DNA from: Lachnospiraceae bacterium
GTDB lineage: Bacteria; Bacillota; Clostridia; Lachnospirales; Lachnospiraceae
Assembly (NCBI GenBank): GCA_003507655.1
Contig: DNUZ01000030.1
Location: 1-64,000 of the forward strand
Direction of reading: 5' to 3'
Length of the DNA: 64,000 nucleotides
A program made the translations under genes and the position numbers. Shown one piece after another: positions 34,707-43,255 of the stretch. Position 1 is the first letter of the stretch. The number at the start of each line of letters is the position of its first letter. The notes beneath the pieces were generated by a model that was not told where the DNA came from, ran no database searches, and worked only from the letters and a program-made list of their open reading frames with translations.

Positions 34707-35902
34707 AAGAAGAACGTCTGGTAAAAAGAAGAGTAGTGCCGGTAGTTATCCTGACGGTTCTGACACTCCTGTTTACGTTCTTAATGGCTATACGAAATAC
34801 CATGCCGTTAGATGAAGTGGTGGTACTGTTCTTTTTAGATTTGATATTTTTAGCGGTATTTATCTATTTTTTAGAAGAAGAAAGACTGTTAAAACAACTT
34901 CCGACAGAGGAATGTAATGATTTTAAAAGTATAGCTGTTGTCTATGGATTGGGACTTGTGGCATTCTATATAAGCTCTTATCTGCCGGATTACAGCAGTT
35001 TTTCCTTTTGCTTTGCGGCTGCAATGGCTGTAGTGGCAAACCGGGAAATGGCACTCAGTACAGGAATTTTTCTAAATCTCCTTGCAGCGTATACGCAAAA
35101 CTGGGACATCCATGTGCTGATGGCATCCGTTTTGCTGCTCTTATTGGGAACGATGTTAGCGTTGGCAGGAAAAGAGAAACATTTGCATTTATGGGTGCAA
35201 TTTATATCATTTTTTGGTACAATAGTCATAGTAGCATCCTGTTACTATGCACAGGACTTTATTATCAAAGGCAGAGTGTTTGTGCTTGCCGCAGTCACCG
35301 GTGCTGTGAATCTGTTATTTTTAGAGATTTTAACAAGATCTTTAGAGCCCGAGGTGCAAAGAACCGGGGAAGAACACTATTTAGAATTACTCAAAGATAA
35401 CTATCCGTTAGTAAGGTCTATCCGGCGTTTTTCGGAGATGGATTATTCCCATGCTTTGCGGGTTTCGGAGATTTCCGGTGAATGTGCAAGGAAGTTGGGA
35501 TTAAAAGAGAATCTCTGTCGGGCAGCGGGATTTTATTATCGTATCGGACGTATGGAGGGAGAGCCTTATACGGAGAATGGGGTGCTGCTTGCACAGAATG
35601 CCTGTTTTCCGGAAGAACTGATACAGATCTTAAGGGAATACAATGGAGAACTGATGGCGATTTCCACGAGGGAATCGGCAATCGTACATATGGTAGATAA
35701 AGTGGTAACAAAGTTAGATCTGCTAGATAAGGAGACTTTTTCTACTACCTGGAATCAGGATATGGTCATCTATCAGACCTTAAACGAGAACTCGGCGACA
35801 GGAATTTATGATGAGTCAGGGCTTAGCATGAATCAGTTTCTTACGATCCGGGATTTTTTGGTGAAAGGAGATCATCTTTTTGACAGTGACAATCGAGAGT
35901 GA
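34703..35902 (+). CDS. 7TM-HD family protein (PgpH/YqfF-like) with a degenerate HD domain
   Basis: By position (between phoH and ybeY) this is the counterpart of YqfF/PgpH, the c-di-AMP phosphodiesterase. At 399 residues it is far shorter than PgpH (~710): the large extracellular N-terminal domain is gone. About six or seven membrane helices (within 11-215) lead into a cytosolic domain (about 225-399). Of the HD residues, one His (H250 in DYSHALRVSE) and the last Asp (D332 in MVDKVV) remain, but the His-Asp pair is Tyr-Arg (Y279-R280 in YYRIGRM) and the later His residues are lost. It should not hydrolyse c-di-AMP; a nucleotide-binding role is possible. Confidence 0.82.
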   Translation: MKEERLVKRRVVPVVILTVLTLLFTFLMAIRNTMPLDEVVVLFFLDLIFLAVFIYFLEEERLLKQLPTEECNDFKSIAVVYGLGLVAFYISSYLPDYSSFSFCFAAAMAVVANREMALSTGIFLNLLAAYTQNWDIHVLMASVLLLLLGTMLALAGKEKHLHLWVQFISFFGTIVIVASCYYAQDFIIKGRVFVLAAVTGAVNLLFLEILTRSLEPEVQRTGEEHYLELLKDNYPLVRSIRRFSEMDYSHALRVSEISGECARKLGLKENLCRAAGFYYRIGRMEGEPYTENGVLLAQNACFPEELIQILREYNGELMAISTRESAIVHMVDKVVTKLDLLDKETFSTTWNQDMVIYQTLNENSATGIYDESGLSMNQFLTIRDFLVKGDHLFDSDNRE

Positions 35903-36377
35903 GACAGAAGTCCCATTTGATTTTGAATATGAACAGACAGCAAGAGAAGTCATTGCACAGGCAATGGATTCGGAGGAGTTTCCCTATGAGGCAGAGGTCA
36001 ATCTGCTTTTAGTGGATAACGATATTATACATGAGCTGAATTTAGAACACCGGGGAATTGACCGGGCAACTGATGTGTTGTCTTTTCCGATGTTAGATTA
36101 TCAGGAAGCCGGGGATTTTTCAGCTATCGGAGAGGAACAGGAATGGAACTGCAATCCTGACACCGGGGAGATTCTTTTAGGAGATATCATTATCTCTGTT
36201 CCAAAGGTGTTAGAACAGGCCAAAGAATACGGACACAGTCCGAAAAGGGAATTTGCTTTTTTAATTACGCATAGTATGCTGCATCTATTCGGTTACGATC
36301 ATATGGAACCGGAAGAAGCGGCAATTATGGAAAATAAACAGGAAAAAATTCTGGAGGTTCTTGGAATTTCCAGATAA
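35880..36377 (+). CDS. ybeY: Endoribonuclease YbeY (16S rRNA maturation)
   Basis: YbeY is a zinc-dependent single-strand RNase acting in 16S rRNA 3'-end processing and ribosome quality control. The 165-residue protein ends in the metal motif HSMLHLFGYDH (three His, matching H-G-x-L-H-L-x-G-Y-D-H), and has the RGIDRATDVLSFP signature. The start is a TTG at 35880 with AAAGGAG (35864-35870) 9 bases upstream, inside the preceding gene; a GTG at 35886 is an alternative. The overlap of 23 bp with the HD gene suggests coupling. Confidence 0.94.
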   Translation: MTVTIESETEVPFDFEYEQTAREVIAQAMDSEEFPYEAEVNLLLVDNDIIHELNLEHRGIDRATDVLSFPMLDYQEAGDFSAIGEEQEWNCNPDTGEILLGDIIISVPKVLEQAKEYGHSPKREFAFLITHSMLHLFGYDHMEPEEAAIMENKQEKILEVLGISR

Positions 36378-36394
36378 ATAAGGGAGGAACTACA

Positions 36395-37483
36395 ATGAAA
36401 AAACGCATGATGACGTTTTTGTTAGCAGTGAGTGCTTGTGCACTGTTAGCAGGATGTGGAAAGGACACTGCTCCGAAAAAAGACACATCCGCAAAAAAAG
36501 AGACTACAACAAAAAAAGATGACAATCATGACAACGATGCAAAGAGCCCGTTGACAGGTGAGTGGATCGATGCAGAGTTAGCAGGAAAACGTCCGGTTGC
36601 CGTGATGATCAGTAACATTAAGGATGCACTTCCACAGTATGGTACAAAAGCAGCAGACGTGATCTATGAATGTCCGGTAGAAGGCGGGATCACCAGAATG
36701 ATGGCGATTTATCAGGATTATTCAGGATTAGAGAGAATCGGTTCCGTAAGAAGCTGCCGTCTCTATTTCCCGAAGATCGCAAATGAGTTTGAAGCAATTT
36801 ATGTTCATTTTGGACAGTCTGATTTTGCACTTCCATACTTAGATGGCGGAAAGATCGATAACTTAAACGGTATCAAATCCGAAGGAAGTACAGTATTCTA
36901 TCGTACAGATGATAAGAAGCCGCCACACAATGCATTTACCAGTGAAAAAGGAATCAATGCAGGAATCAAAAAGAAAAATTACGAAACAAAGTTATCTGCT
37001 GATTACACAGGACACTATACCTTTGCAGAGGATGGCAAAGAAGTGGAGCTGACAAACGGAGAAGATGCTGTTGTAGTACAGCCTGGTTACAGCGTAGATA
37101 AACCTTGGTTTGTATATGATAAAAAAGAAGGCGTTTACAAACGTTATGAGTATGGTGCAGAGCAGAAGGATGCTGCAGTAGGCAAACAGCTTACCTTTAA
37201 AAATGTGATCCTTCAGTGCTGCAGCTGGCAGTATGAGAGTGATAAGTATACCTTAAACATCGACGTGAACGGCGGTGGTTCCGGTTACTATATCACAAAT
37301 GGAAAAGCAATCCCGGTAACATGGAAAAAAGATTCAACAAATGCTCCGGCACGTTATTACGATGCTGACGGCAATGAGATTACCATGAATCAGGGTAAGA
37401 CATGGGTCTGCGTACTACAGGATTCTTATGCAGACAAGATTAAGTTCTACAGCAGTGAAGACGACTTTAAAGCTGCAAAATAA
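36395..37483 (+). CDS. DUF3048 lipoprotein (YerB-like)
   Basis: The 362-residue protein has a lipoprotein signal with lipobox LLAGCG (Cys at residue 21), a Lys/Thr/Asp-rich linker (about 25-50) and the DUF3048 domain: RPVAVMISN, YGTKAADVIYECPVEGGITRMMAIY, RIGSVRSCRLYF, and a C-terminal part with GKTWVC. YerB of Bacillus belongs to this family, function unknown. Attached to the outer face of the membrane. AGGGAGGAA lies ahead of the ATG. Confidence 0.92.
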   Translation: MKKRMMTFLLAVSACALLAGCGKDTAPKKDTSAKKETTTKKDDNHDNDAKSPLTGEWIDAELAGKRPVAVMISNIKDALPQYGTKAADVIYECPVEGGITRMMAIYQDYSGLERIGSVRSCRLYFPKIANEFEAIYVHFGQSDFALPYLDGGKIDNLNGIKSEGSTVFYRTDDKKPPHNAFTSEKGINAGIKKKNYETKLSADYTGHYTFAEDGKEVELTNGEDAVVVQPGYSVDKPWFVYDKKEGVYKRYEYGAEQKDAAVGKQLTFKNVILQCCSWQYESDKYTLNIDVNGGGSGYYITNGKAIPVTWKKDSTNAPARYYDADGNEITMNQGKTWVCVLQDSYADKIKFYSSEDDFKAAK

Positions 37484-37498
37484 TTTTGAGGTTTTTTT

Positions 37499-39154
37499 AT
37501 GGGCAATAAGAAAAAATCAGAGTCCGGCTTTTTAGTACAGGGTTCGATTTTAGCAATTGCTTCCATTATCAGCCGTATCATAGGGCTCCTTTACAGGGTC
37601 CCTTTGACGGCGATCATTGGAAACAACGGAAACAGTTATTACAGTTGTGCATATGAGATTTATAGCATGCTGCTTTTGATATCCTCTTACAGTCTGCCGA
37701 TGGCAGTCTCAAAGCTGGTATCGGCAAGAGTGGCAAAGGGCGATTTTAAGAATGCCTTTAAAGTATTTAAAGGGGCATTCTTATTTGCTGTCTGCTCGGG
37801 AATTGTGGCAATGCTGATCGTGTTCTTTGGCGCAGAGATGATCACGCGTCTGATGAAGACACCGCTTAGTATCTTTGCACTGAAAGTCTTAGCACCAACG
37901 CTGGTGGTTATGGCGGTATTAGGCGTTATGCGTGGATTCTTTCAGGGACTTGGAACGATGATGCCAAGTGCAGTTTCACAGATCATAGAGCAGATCATCA
38001 ACGCAATTGTCAGCGTGTGGGCTGCATATCTGTTAGCAGATTACGGAAACAAGGTCGGTGCCGTACTTGGAAACGGCGAAGATTATGCAGCAGCCTATGG
38101 TGCGGCGGGCGGTACATTAGGTACAGCCTTAGGCGCCGTATTTGCATTACTGTTTTCTATTTTTGTATTTGCAACTTATGTTCCTGTTTTTAAAAACAGG
38201 ATGAACAACAGCAGAACGAAAAAGAACGAAAGCTATGGTTCCATTATGCGTATCCTGATCATGACGATCGTGCCGGTGCTGTTAAGTACAACGATTTACA
38301 ATATCAGTTCTGTGATCGATCAGGGAATCTATAAGAATGTTGCACTGTTACAGGGAAGTACGAACCGTCAGATGGATGAGCTTTGGGGAATCTTTTCGGG
38401 AAAATATAAAGTCCTGATCAATGTACCAATCTCCATCGCTTCTGCAATGGCTGCTTCCTGCGTTCCGAGTCTGGCAGCCGCCTATGCAAAAAAGGATGCC
38501 AAACTGGTAAGAAGCCGTATCAATTCGTCCATTCGTTTTATTATGGTCATCGCATTTCCGTGCGCGGTAGGAATCGGCGTATTGGCATCTCCGATCATGC
38601 AGCTGTTATTCGGGGACGGAGGCAAAGAAATCGAACTGATGCTTCGGATCGGAGCCGTATCTATCGTGTTCTATTCTCTGTCGACGTTAACGAATGCATT
38701 ATTGCAGGGAGTAAACCGGATGCAGGCACCGGTAAAAAATGCGTTGATTGCGTTAGTACTGCATATTATCGTTCTGCTTGTCTGCATGTATGGACTGAAC
38801 CTTGGTATCTATTCCGTGGTCATCGCCAATGCGTTTTTTGCACTCTTTATGTGTACTTTGAACAGACGCTCGCTCAAAAGGTACACAAGATACCGTCAGG
38901 AGGTTGGAAAGACATTTATCGTACCGGCAATTTCCTCGGCGATCATGGGTGTCGCAGTATTTTTTGCCTATGATGCACTGCATAAGCTGATCCATTCGAA
39001 TGCGATTTCCACAGTGGTATGTATCGCATTAGGAGGAGTTGTCTATATCGTATGTCTGTTCCTGTTCAAAGGACTTTCCGAAGAGGAACTTATAAACTTC
39101 CCGAAGGGAGCAACGTTAGTGCGTATTTTTAAAAAATTGCATTTACTGCGATAA
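37499..39154 (+). CDS. spoVB: Polysaccharide flippase of the MATE/MurJ superfamily (SpoVB-like)
   Basis: The 551-residue membrane protein has about 14 hydrophobic helices, starting with ASIISRIIGLLYRVPL, typical of the SpoVB/RfbX/MurJ family. SpoVB is needed for spore cortex synthesis, probably as lipid II flippase; paralogues move other lipid-linked glycans. This organism carries the yqfC-yqfD sporulation pair nearby, which favours SpoVB, but a housekeeping lipid II role cannot be excluded. The ribosome site is weak (GAGG, followed by seven T). Confidence 0.85.
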   Translation: MGNKKKSESGFLVQGSILAIASIISRIIGLLYRVPLTAIIGNNGNSYYSCAYEIYSMLLLISSYSLPMAVSKLVSARVAKGDFKNAFKVFKGAFLFAVCSGIVAMLIVFFGAEMITRLMKTPLSIFALKVLAPTLVVMAVLGVMRGFFQGLGTMMPSAVSQIIEQIINAIVSVWAAYLLADYGNKVGAVLGNGEDYAAAYGAAGGTLGTALGAVFALLFSIFVFATYVPVFKNRMNNSRTKKNESYGSIMRILIMTIVPVLLSTTIYNISSVIDQGIYKNVALLQGSTNRQMDELWGIFSGKYKVLINVPISIASAMAASCVPSLAAAYAKKDAKLVRSRINSSIRFIMVIAFPCAVGIGVLASPIMQLLFGDGGKEIELMLRIGAVSIVFYSLSTLTNALLQGVNRMQAPVKNALIALVLHIIVLLVCMYGLNLGIYSVVIANAFFALFMCTLNRRSLKRYTRYRQEVGKTFIVPAISSAIMGVAVFFAYDALHKLIHSNAISTVVCIALGGVVYIVCLFLFKGLSEEELINFPKGATLVRIFKKLHLLR

Positions 39155-39212
39155 ACAGAATTATCCTGGTATAAAAACAAAAAATAGCGTGAATACTGTT
39201 TGGGGTGATATT

Positions 39213-39569
39213 ATGACGAAAACAAACCGTATTCGCGCTTCTTTTATTTTAGGAGCAGCAATCCTTACCGGAGCAGGCTATCTGTGGAATACTTCTTTAG
39301 AGACAGCACCGGAAAAGAAACAGGAAAAAAGCAAACCAAAACAGGAAGAGATGAAGGAGACCGCTAGTAGTGAGACTCCCTATGAATATGTCGTAGTCAA
39401 TGACAATGGATATCTGACAGTGTATCAGAAAGACTTAAAGACCGTGTATTTCCAGACCGATATTCCATATGCCGAATTGCACACGGAATTGCAGGAAAAG
39501 ATCGATCAGGGCTACCTGATACAGGATGCAGAAGAACTGTATGACTTTTTAGAAAATTATTCTAGTTAA
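39213..39569 (+). CDS. Small membrane-anchored or secreted protein, BofC-C-like pattern
   Basis: The 118-residue protein has an N-terminal hydrophobic segment (about 9-24, ASFILGAAILTGAGYLW), a Lys/Glu/Gln linker, and a compact C-terminal domain (about 55-118, YEYVVVNDNGYLTVYQKDLKTVYFQT...LYDFLENYSS). The domain recalls a conserved small domain seen in clostridial spore proteins (BofC C-terminal-like), but I am not certain. GGGGTGAT fits the ATG at 39213. It lies between spoVB and a DUF308 gene; a sporulation role is only a guess. Confidence 0.65.
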   Translation: MTKTNRIRASFILGAAILTGAGYLWNTSLETAPEKKQEKSKPKQEEMKETASSETPYEYVVVNDNGYLTVYQKDLKTVYFQTDIPYAELHTELQEKIDQGYLIQDAEELYDFLENYSS

Positions 39570-39616
39570 ACAGGACAGAATATGATATAATTCTCCCTAA
39601 AGGGAGCGTGATAAAT

Positions 39617-40378
39617 TTGAAGACAAAAGAGAAAAAAGAATCATCTTTTTTAAATAGGCTGTTTACAGGTGTTTCACTTATATATCTGTTGCTTGGTGTA
39701 CTGCTGATCGTGATACCGGATCTGCAGATGGAATATGTATGTTATGGGATCAGTGTTGTGCTGGTCATAATAGGTATCATTCTGATCGTAAAATATTTTT
39801 TAGAAGAATCCTATAAGAATCTGAACCAGTATGGATTTTCCATTGGAGTCTTTTTAGTCATTATCGGAGTCTGCACACTGGTCAAAAATCAGGAGATGGC
39901 AAAGAGCTTTCAGCTTTATATCGGAGTCTGCATCCTGTTAACTGCCATTATAAAATTGCAAAATGCCATGGATTTAAAAGCATTAAAGGATCGGACATGG
40001 GGAGTCATCTGTGTCGTATCCTTAGTGATCGTAGTATGTGCGGTTCTCATTATCATGAATCCGTTTTCTGACCGGAACTATGAGATCACACTTACATATT
40101 TCAGTCTGTTATTTGACGGAATCATCAGTCTGTTCAGTTATCATTATCTGGCATTCAGAATCCGTCAGAAAGAGAAAAAGAGCCGTGTCAGAAAAGAGAC
40201 AAAAGAGTTTGCCGAAAAACAGGAGCTGGAATTTTCGGATGCACCGTCTATGGATGAGAGTACAGAACCGGAAGATTTACAGCAGACAACGGACAATACG
40301 GGCAGTACAGGAGATGAATGGGAATTAGAAGAAAAAGAGCAGGAAGATGACAGCGAACAAGGAGATATCCATGTATGA
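39617..40378 (+). CDS. DUF308 (HdeD-family) membrane protein
   Basis: The 253-residue protein has about six membrane helices arranged as three hairpins (residues about 15-175), matching the DUF308/HdeD family, and a charged Glu/Asp-rich C-terminal tail (about 185-253) facing the cytosol. HdeD is linked to acid resistance in E. coli, but most members are uncharacterised. The start is ambiguous: TTG at 39617 fits AGGGAG (39601-39606), while a GTG at 39608 is too near it. The last 8 bases overlap the next gene. Confidence 0.75.
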   Translation: MKTKEKKESSFLNRLFTGVSLIYLLLGVLLIVIPDLQMEYVCYGISVVLVIIGIILIVKYFLEESYKNLNQYGFSIGVFLVIIGVCTLVKNQEMAKSFQLYIGVCILLTAIIKLQNAMDLKALKDRTWGVICVVSLVIVVCAVLIIMNPFSDRNYEITLTYFSLLFDGIISLFSYHYLAFRIRQKEKKSRVRKETKEFAEKQELEFSDAPSMDESTEPEDLQQTTDNTGSTGDEWELEEKEQEDDSEQGDIHV

Positions 40379-41627
40379 TGTAATTGTGATCGGCGGAGGT
40401 GCTGCGGGTATGATGGCGGCAATTGCGGCGGCGAGAGAAAAAGCATCCGTTCTGATCTTAGAACATATGGAACTCTGCGGAAAGAAAATCCTTTCTACAG
40501 GAAATGGAAGATGTAATTATACGAATAAAATGCAGGGCATCGAATACTACAGAGGCGATGACCCTGCCTTTGTATTGCCGGCACTCGAACAGTTTGGATG
40601 TGAGCAGACGATCCGTTTTTTTCAAAGTATCGGGATTGAACCAAAGGAAAAGAACGGCTATGTCTATCCAAGAAGCATGCAGGCGGCTTCCGTGCGGGAA
40701 GCACTTTTGTTAGAACTTCGCAGACAGAGGGTAAAAATCGAATTAGGATGTGGAATCCGACAGATCTTACCGAAAAAAGGAAGTTATGAAATTTGCACAA
40801 AAAATGGCAATTTTTATGCAAAAACCTGCATTTTAGCGACCGGAGGAAAAGCGGCAAAGCATACGGGAAGTGACGGAAGCGGATTCCTATATTTAGAACC
40901 ACTTTCTCATCATGTCATAGATTTAGTGCCTGCACTCACGGGTTTGCAGGCAAAACCGCCATTTCCTAAGAACCTTGCAGGAATCCGTGCAGAAGCGGAA
41001 GTGAAGCTCTTTGTGGAAAATGCACAAATTGCATCGGACTTTGGAGAAGTTCAGATGACCGCAGAAGGGATATCAGGGATTCCGGTGTTTCAGGTCAGCC
41101 GGTTTGCCGCAAAGGCGCTTGTAAACGGGAAAAAAGTGTGTGCAGAGGTGGATTTTTTTCCGGAATATGATTCTTTAAAAGAATTAGAAGAGTATCTGAC
41201 CGGGCGAATGAACGGGATGAGAGATCGGACGATCCGTGAGGCATTAGAGGGACTGTTAGCAGACAAGCTGATCGATACCGCACTAAAAGAGATCGGTCTT
41301 TCTTCTAAGAAGCAGGCAGGCGACTGTACAAAACAGGAGGTTAAAGTACTTGCTAAGTATTTAAAACAGTTCACTTGTGAAATTATGAGCACACGCAAAT
41401 TTGAACAGTCACAGGCAACTGCCGGAGGGGTGTCAACGCAGGAGATTTGTGCTAACACAATGGAGTCCAAATTATGTCCGGGACTCTTTTTTGCGGGAGA
41501 AGTGATCGATATTGATGGAATGTGCGGCGGCTATAATCTGCAATGGGCATGGACAAGCGGCTATGTTGCAGGAACGTCCGCGGCGAAAAAAGCAAGGCAG
41601 TCAGAGTCAGGAAAGGGACAGAAATGA
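40371..41627 (+). CDS. NAD(P)/FAD-dependent oxidoreductase, HI0933/YhiN family
   Basis: The 418-residue flavoprotein begins with the dinucleotide-binding motif VIVIGGGAAGMMAAIAAA, followed by GKKILSTGNGRCNYTN and the later ATGGKAAKHTGSDGSG and GEVIDIDGMCGGYNLQWAW motifs. The HI0933/YhiN family has no proven reaction; members are thought to be flavin-dependent dehydrogenases. AAGGAG precedes the ATG; the start overlaps the DUF308 gene by 8 bp, and its stop overlaps the next gene (ATGA). Confidence 0.88.
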   Translation: MYDVIVIGGGAAGMMAAIAAAREKASVLILEHMELCGKKILSTGNGRCNYTNKMQGIEYYRGDDPAFVLPALEQFGCEQTIRFFQSIGIEPKEKNGYVYPRSMQAASVREALLLELRRQRVKIELGCGIRQILPKKGSYEICTKNGNFYAKTCILATGGKAAKHTGSDGSGFLYLEPLSHHVIDLVPALTGLQAKPPFPKNLAGIRAEAEVKLFVENAQIASDFGEVQMTAEGISGIPVFQVSRFAAKALVNGKKVCAEVDFFPEYDSLKELEEYLTGRMNGMRDRTIREALEGLLADKLIDTALKEIGLSSKKQAGDCTKQEVKVLAKYLKQFTCEIMSTRKFEQSQATAGGVSTQEICANTMESKLCPGLFFAGEVIDIDGMCGGYNLQWAWTSGYVAGTSAAKKARQSESGKGQK

Positions 41628-43222
41628 TTCGGATACAGCAGTTAAAAATGCCCTTATCTCATAAGAGGGAAGATATCATAAAAAAAGCAGCAAAACGCTG
41701 CAAGATCAAACCGGAACAGATATTAAATTTAGAAATTGTCAGACGATCGGTGGATGCCAGAAAGAAAAGTGAGGTCTGCTATGTTTATACCATAGACCTT
41801 ACGGTCGAAAATGAAATCGGAATTCTGAAGAAAGTTAACGATAGAAATATTATGTTAACTAATCGAAAGAAATATCAATTTCCAAAGGCAGAAGTTTCAC
41901 AAAAAGAAACAAAATATCGCCCGGTGATCATTGGCGCCGGTCCGGCAGGACTTTTTTGTGCCTATGAACTGACGAAAGCCGGTTATGCTCCGATCTTATT
42001 AGAACGTGGAAAACGTGTGGAGGAGCGTACCGAAGATGTGAAGCGTTTCTGGGAGAGCGGCGTGTTAGACACAGGATCGAATGTGCAGTTTGGAGAAGGT
42101 GGAGCCGGTACTTTTTCCGATGGAAAGCTGAATACATTGGTCAAAGACCGTTTTGGACGAAGCCGTCATGTCTTAGAGACTTTTGTGGAATTTGGGGCAG
42201 ATGCAGCGATTTTATATGATGCAAAACCACATATCGGAACGGATGTTTTAAGTCAGGTGATCGCAAATATGCGAGCCTATTTATTAGAGCACGGGGCAGA
42301 GATCCGTTTTTCGACACAGGTTACGGATTTTTTAGTGGAAGATCAGAGATTGCAGGCAATCCGGTTAAATCATGACGAATGGATGAACATCGATGCGGTA
42401 GTTTTAGCGATCGGACACAGTGCAAGAGATACGTTTGAAACACTGCAAAAACGGCAGATTCCAATGGAAGCAAAGGCATTTGCCGTTGGTTTTCGTGTAG
42501 AACATCCACAGGATATGATCGATCATATGCAATATAAGGGGGCAGATATGCGTTATCTAAGCCCGGCTTCTTATAAATTGACCGCTAATTTTGAGAACCA
42601 CAGAGGGGTCTATTCCTTTTGCATGTGCCCGGGTGGTTATGTGGTAAATGCATCTTCGGAAGAAGGCAGACTGGCAGTCAATGGGATGAGTTACCATGAC
42701 CGTGCCGGAAAAAATGCCAATACGGCAATGATCGTATCGGTAACACCGGAGGATTTTCCGGGAAAAGATGCATTAGCAGGTGTGGTATTTCAAAGGGAGC
42801 TTGAAAAGAAAGCATTTGCAATGGGAAACGGAAAGATACCGCAGCAGCTCTATGGCGATTTTGTAAAGAAACGCATCAGTTCTGAGTATGGAGGATTTGC
42901 AAGCTGTACCAGAGGAAAGACAGCATTTGCACCACTGCATGAATTGCTGCCACAGGAGCTGACAGAGACTTTCATCCGCGGCATGGAACAGTTCCCAAGG
43001 TATATCGAGGACTATAACCGTTATGATGCGATCTTATCGGGAATTGAGAGCCGTACTTCTTCTCCGGTCAGGATCTGGAGAAACGAGGAGTTCGAGAGCG
43101 AGATCAAAGGGTTATATCCCTGCGGAGAGGGCGCGGGATATGCAGGCGGGATCATGTCGGCAGCTATGGATGGGATCAAGATCGCTGAGATGATCGCAAA
43201 GCAGTATGCACCTGTAAAATAA
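41624..43222 (+). CDS. FAD-dependent oxidoreductase, COG2509 family
   Basis: The 532-residue protein has an unusual N-terminal ~90-residue domain (IRIQQLKMPLSHKREDIIKKAAKRC...), then a FAD-binding domain with VIIGAGPAGLFCAYEL, the family motif NVQFGEGGAGTFSDGKLNTL, KRVEERTEDV, and the C-terminal GEGAGYAGGIMSAAMDG. The family is widespread in Firmicutes and uncharacterised. It overlaps the preceding flavoprotein gene at ATGA. Two different FAD proteins in one operon, next to mutS, suggest a shared redox process, but this is inference. Confidence 0.9.
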   Translation: MIRIQQLKMPLSHKREDIIKKAAKRCKIKPEQILNLEIVRRSVDARKKSEVCYVYTIDLTVENEIGILKKVNDRNIMLTNRKKYQFPKAEVSQKETKYRPVIIGAGPAGLFCAYELTKAGYAPILLERGKRVEERTEDVKRFWESGVLDTGSNVQFGEGGAGTFSDGKLNTLVKDRFGRSRHVLETFVEFGADAAILYDAKPHIGTDVLSQVIANMRAYLLEHGAEIRFSTQVTDFLVEDQRLQAIRLNHDEWMNIDAVVLAIGHSARDTFETLQKRQIPMEAKAFAVGFRVEHPQDMIDHMQYKGADMRYLSPASYKLTANFENHRGVYSFCMCPGGYVVNASSEEGRLAVNGMSYHDRAGKNANTAMIVSVTPEDFPGKDALAGVVFQRELEKKAFAMGNGKIPQQLYGDFVKKRISSEYGGFASCTRGKTAFAPLHELLPQELTETFIRGMEQFPRYIEDYNRYDAILSGIESRTSSPVRIWRNEEFESEIKGLYPCGEGAGYAGGIMSAAMDGIKIAEMIAKQYAPVK

Positions 43223-43255
43223 GATGAAGATTAAAGAAATGAAAGGAAATAAAAA

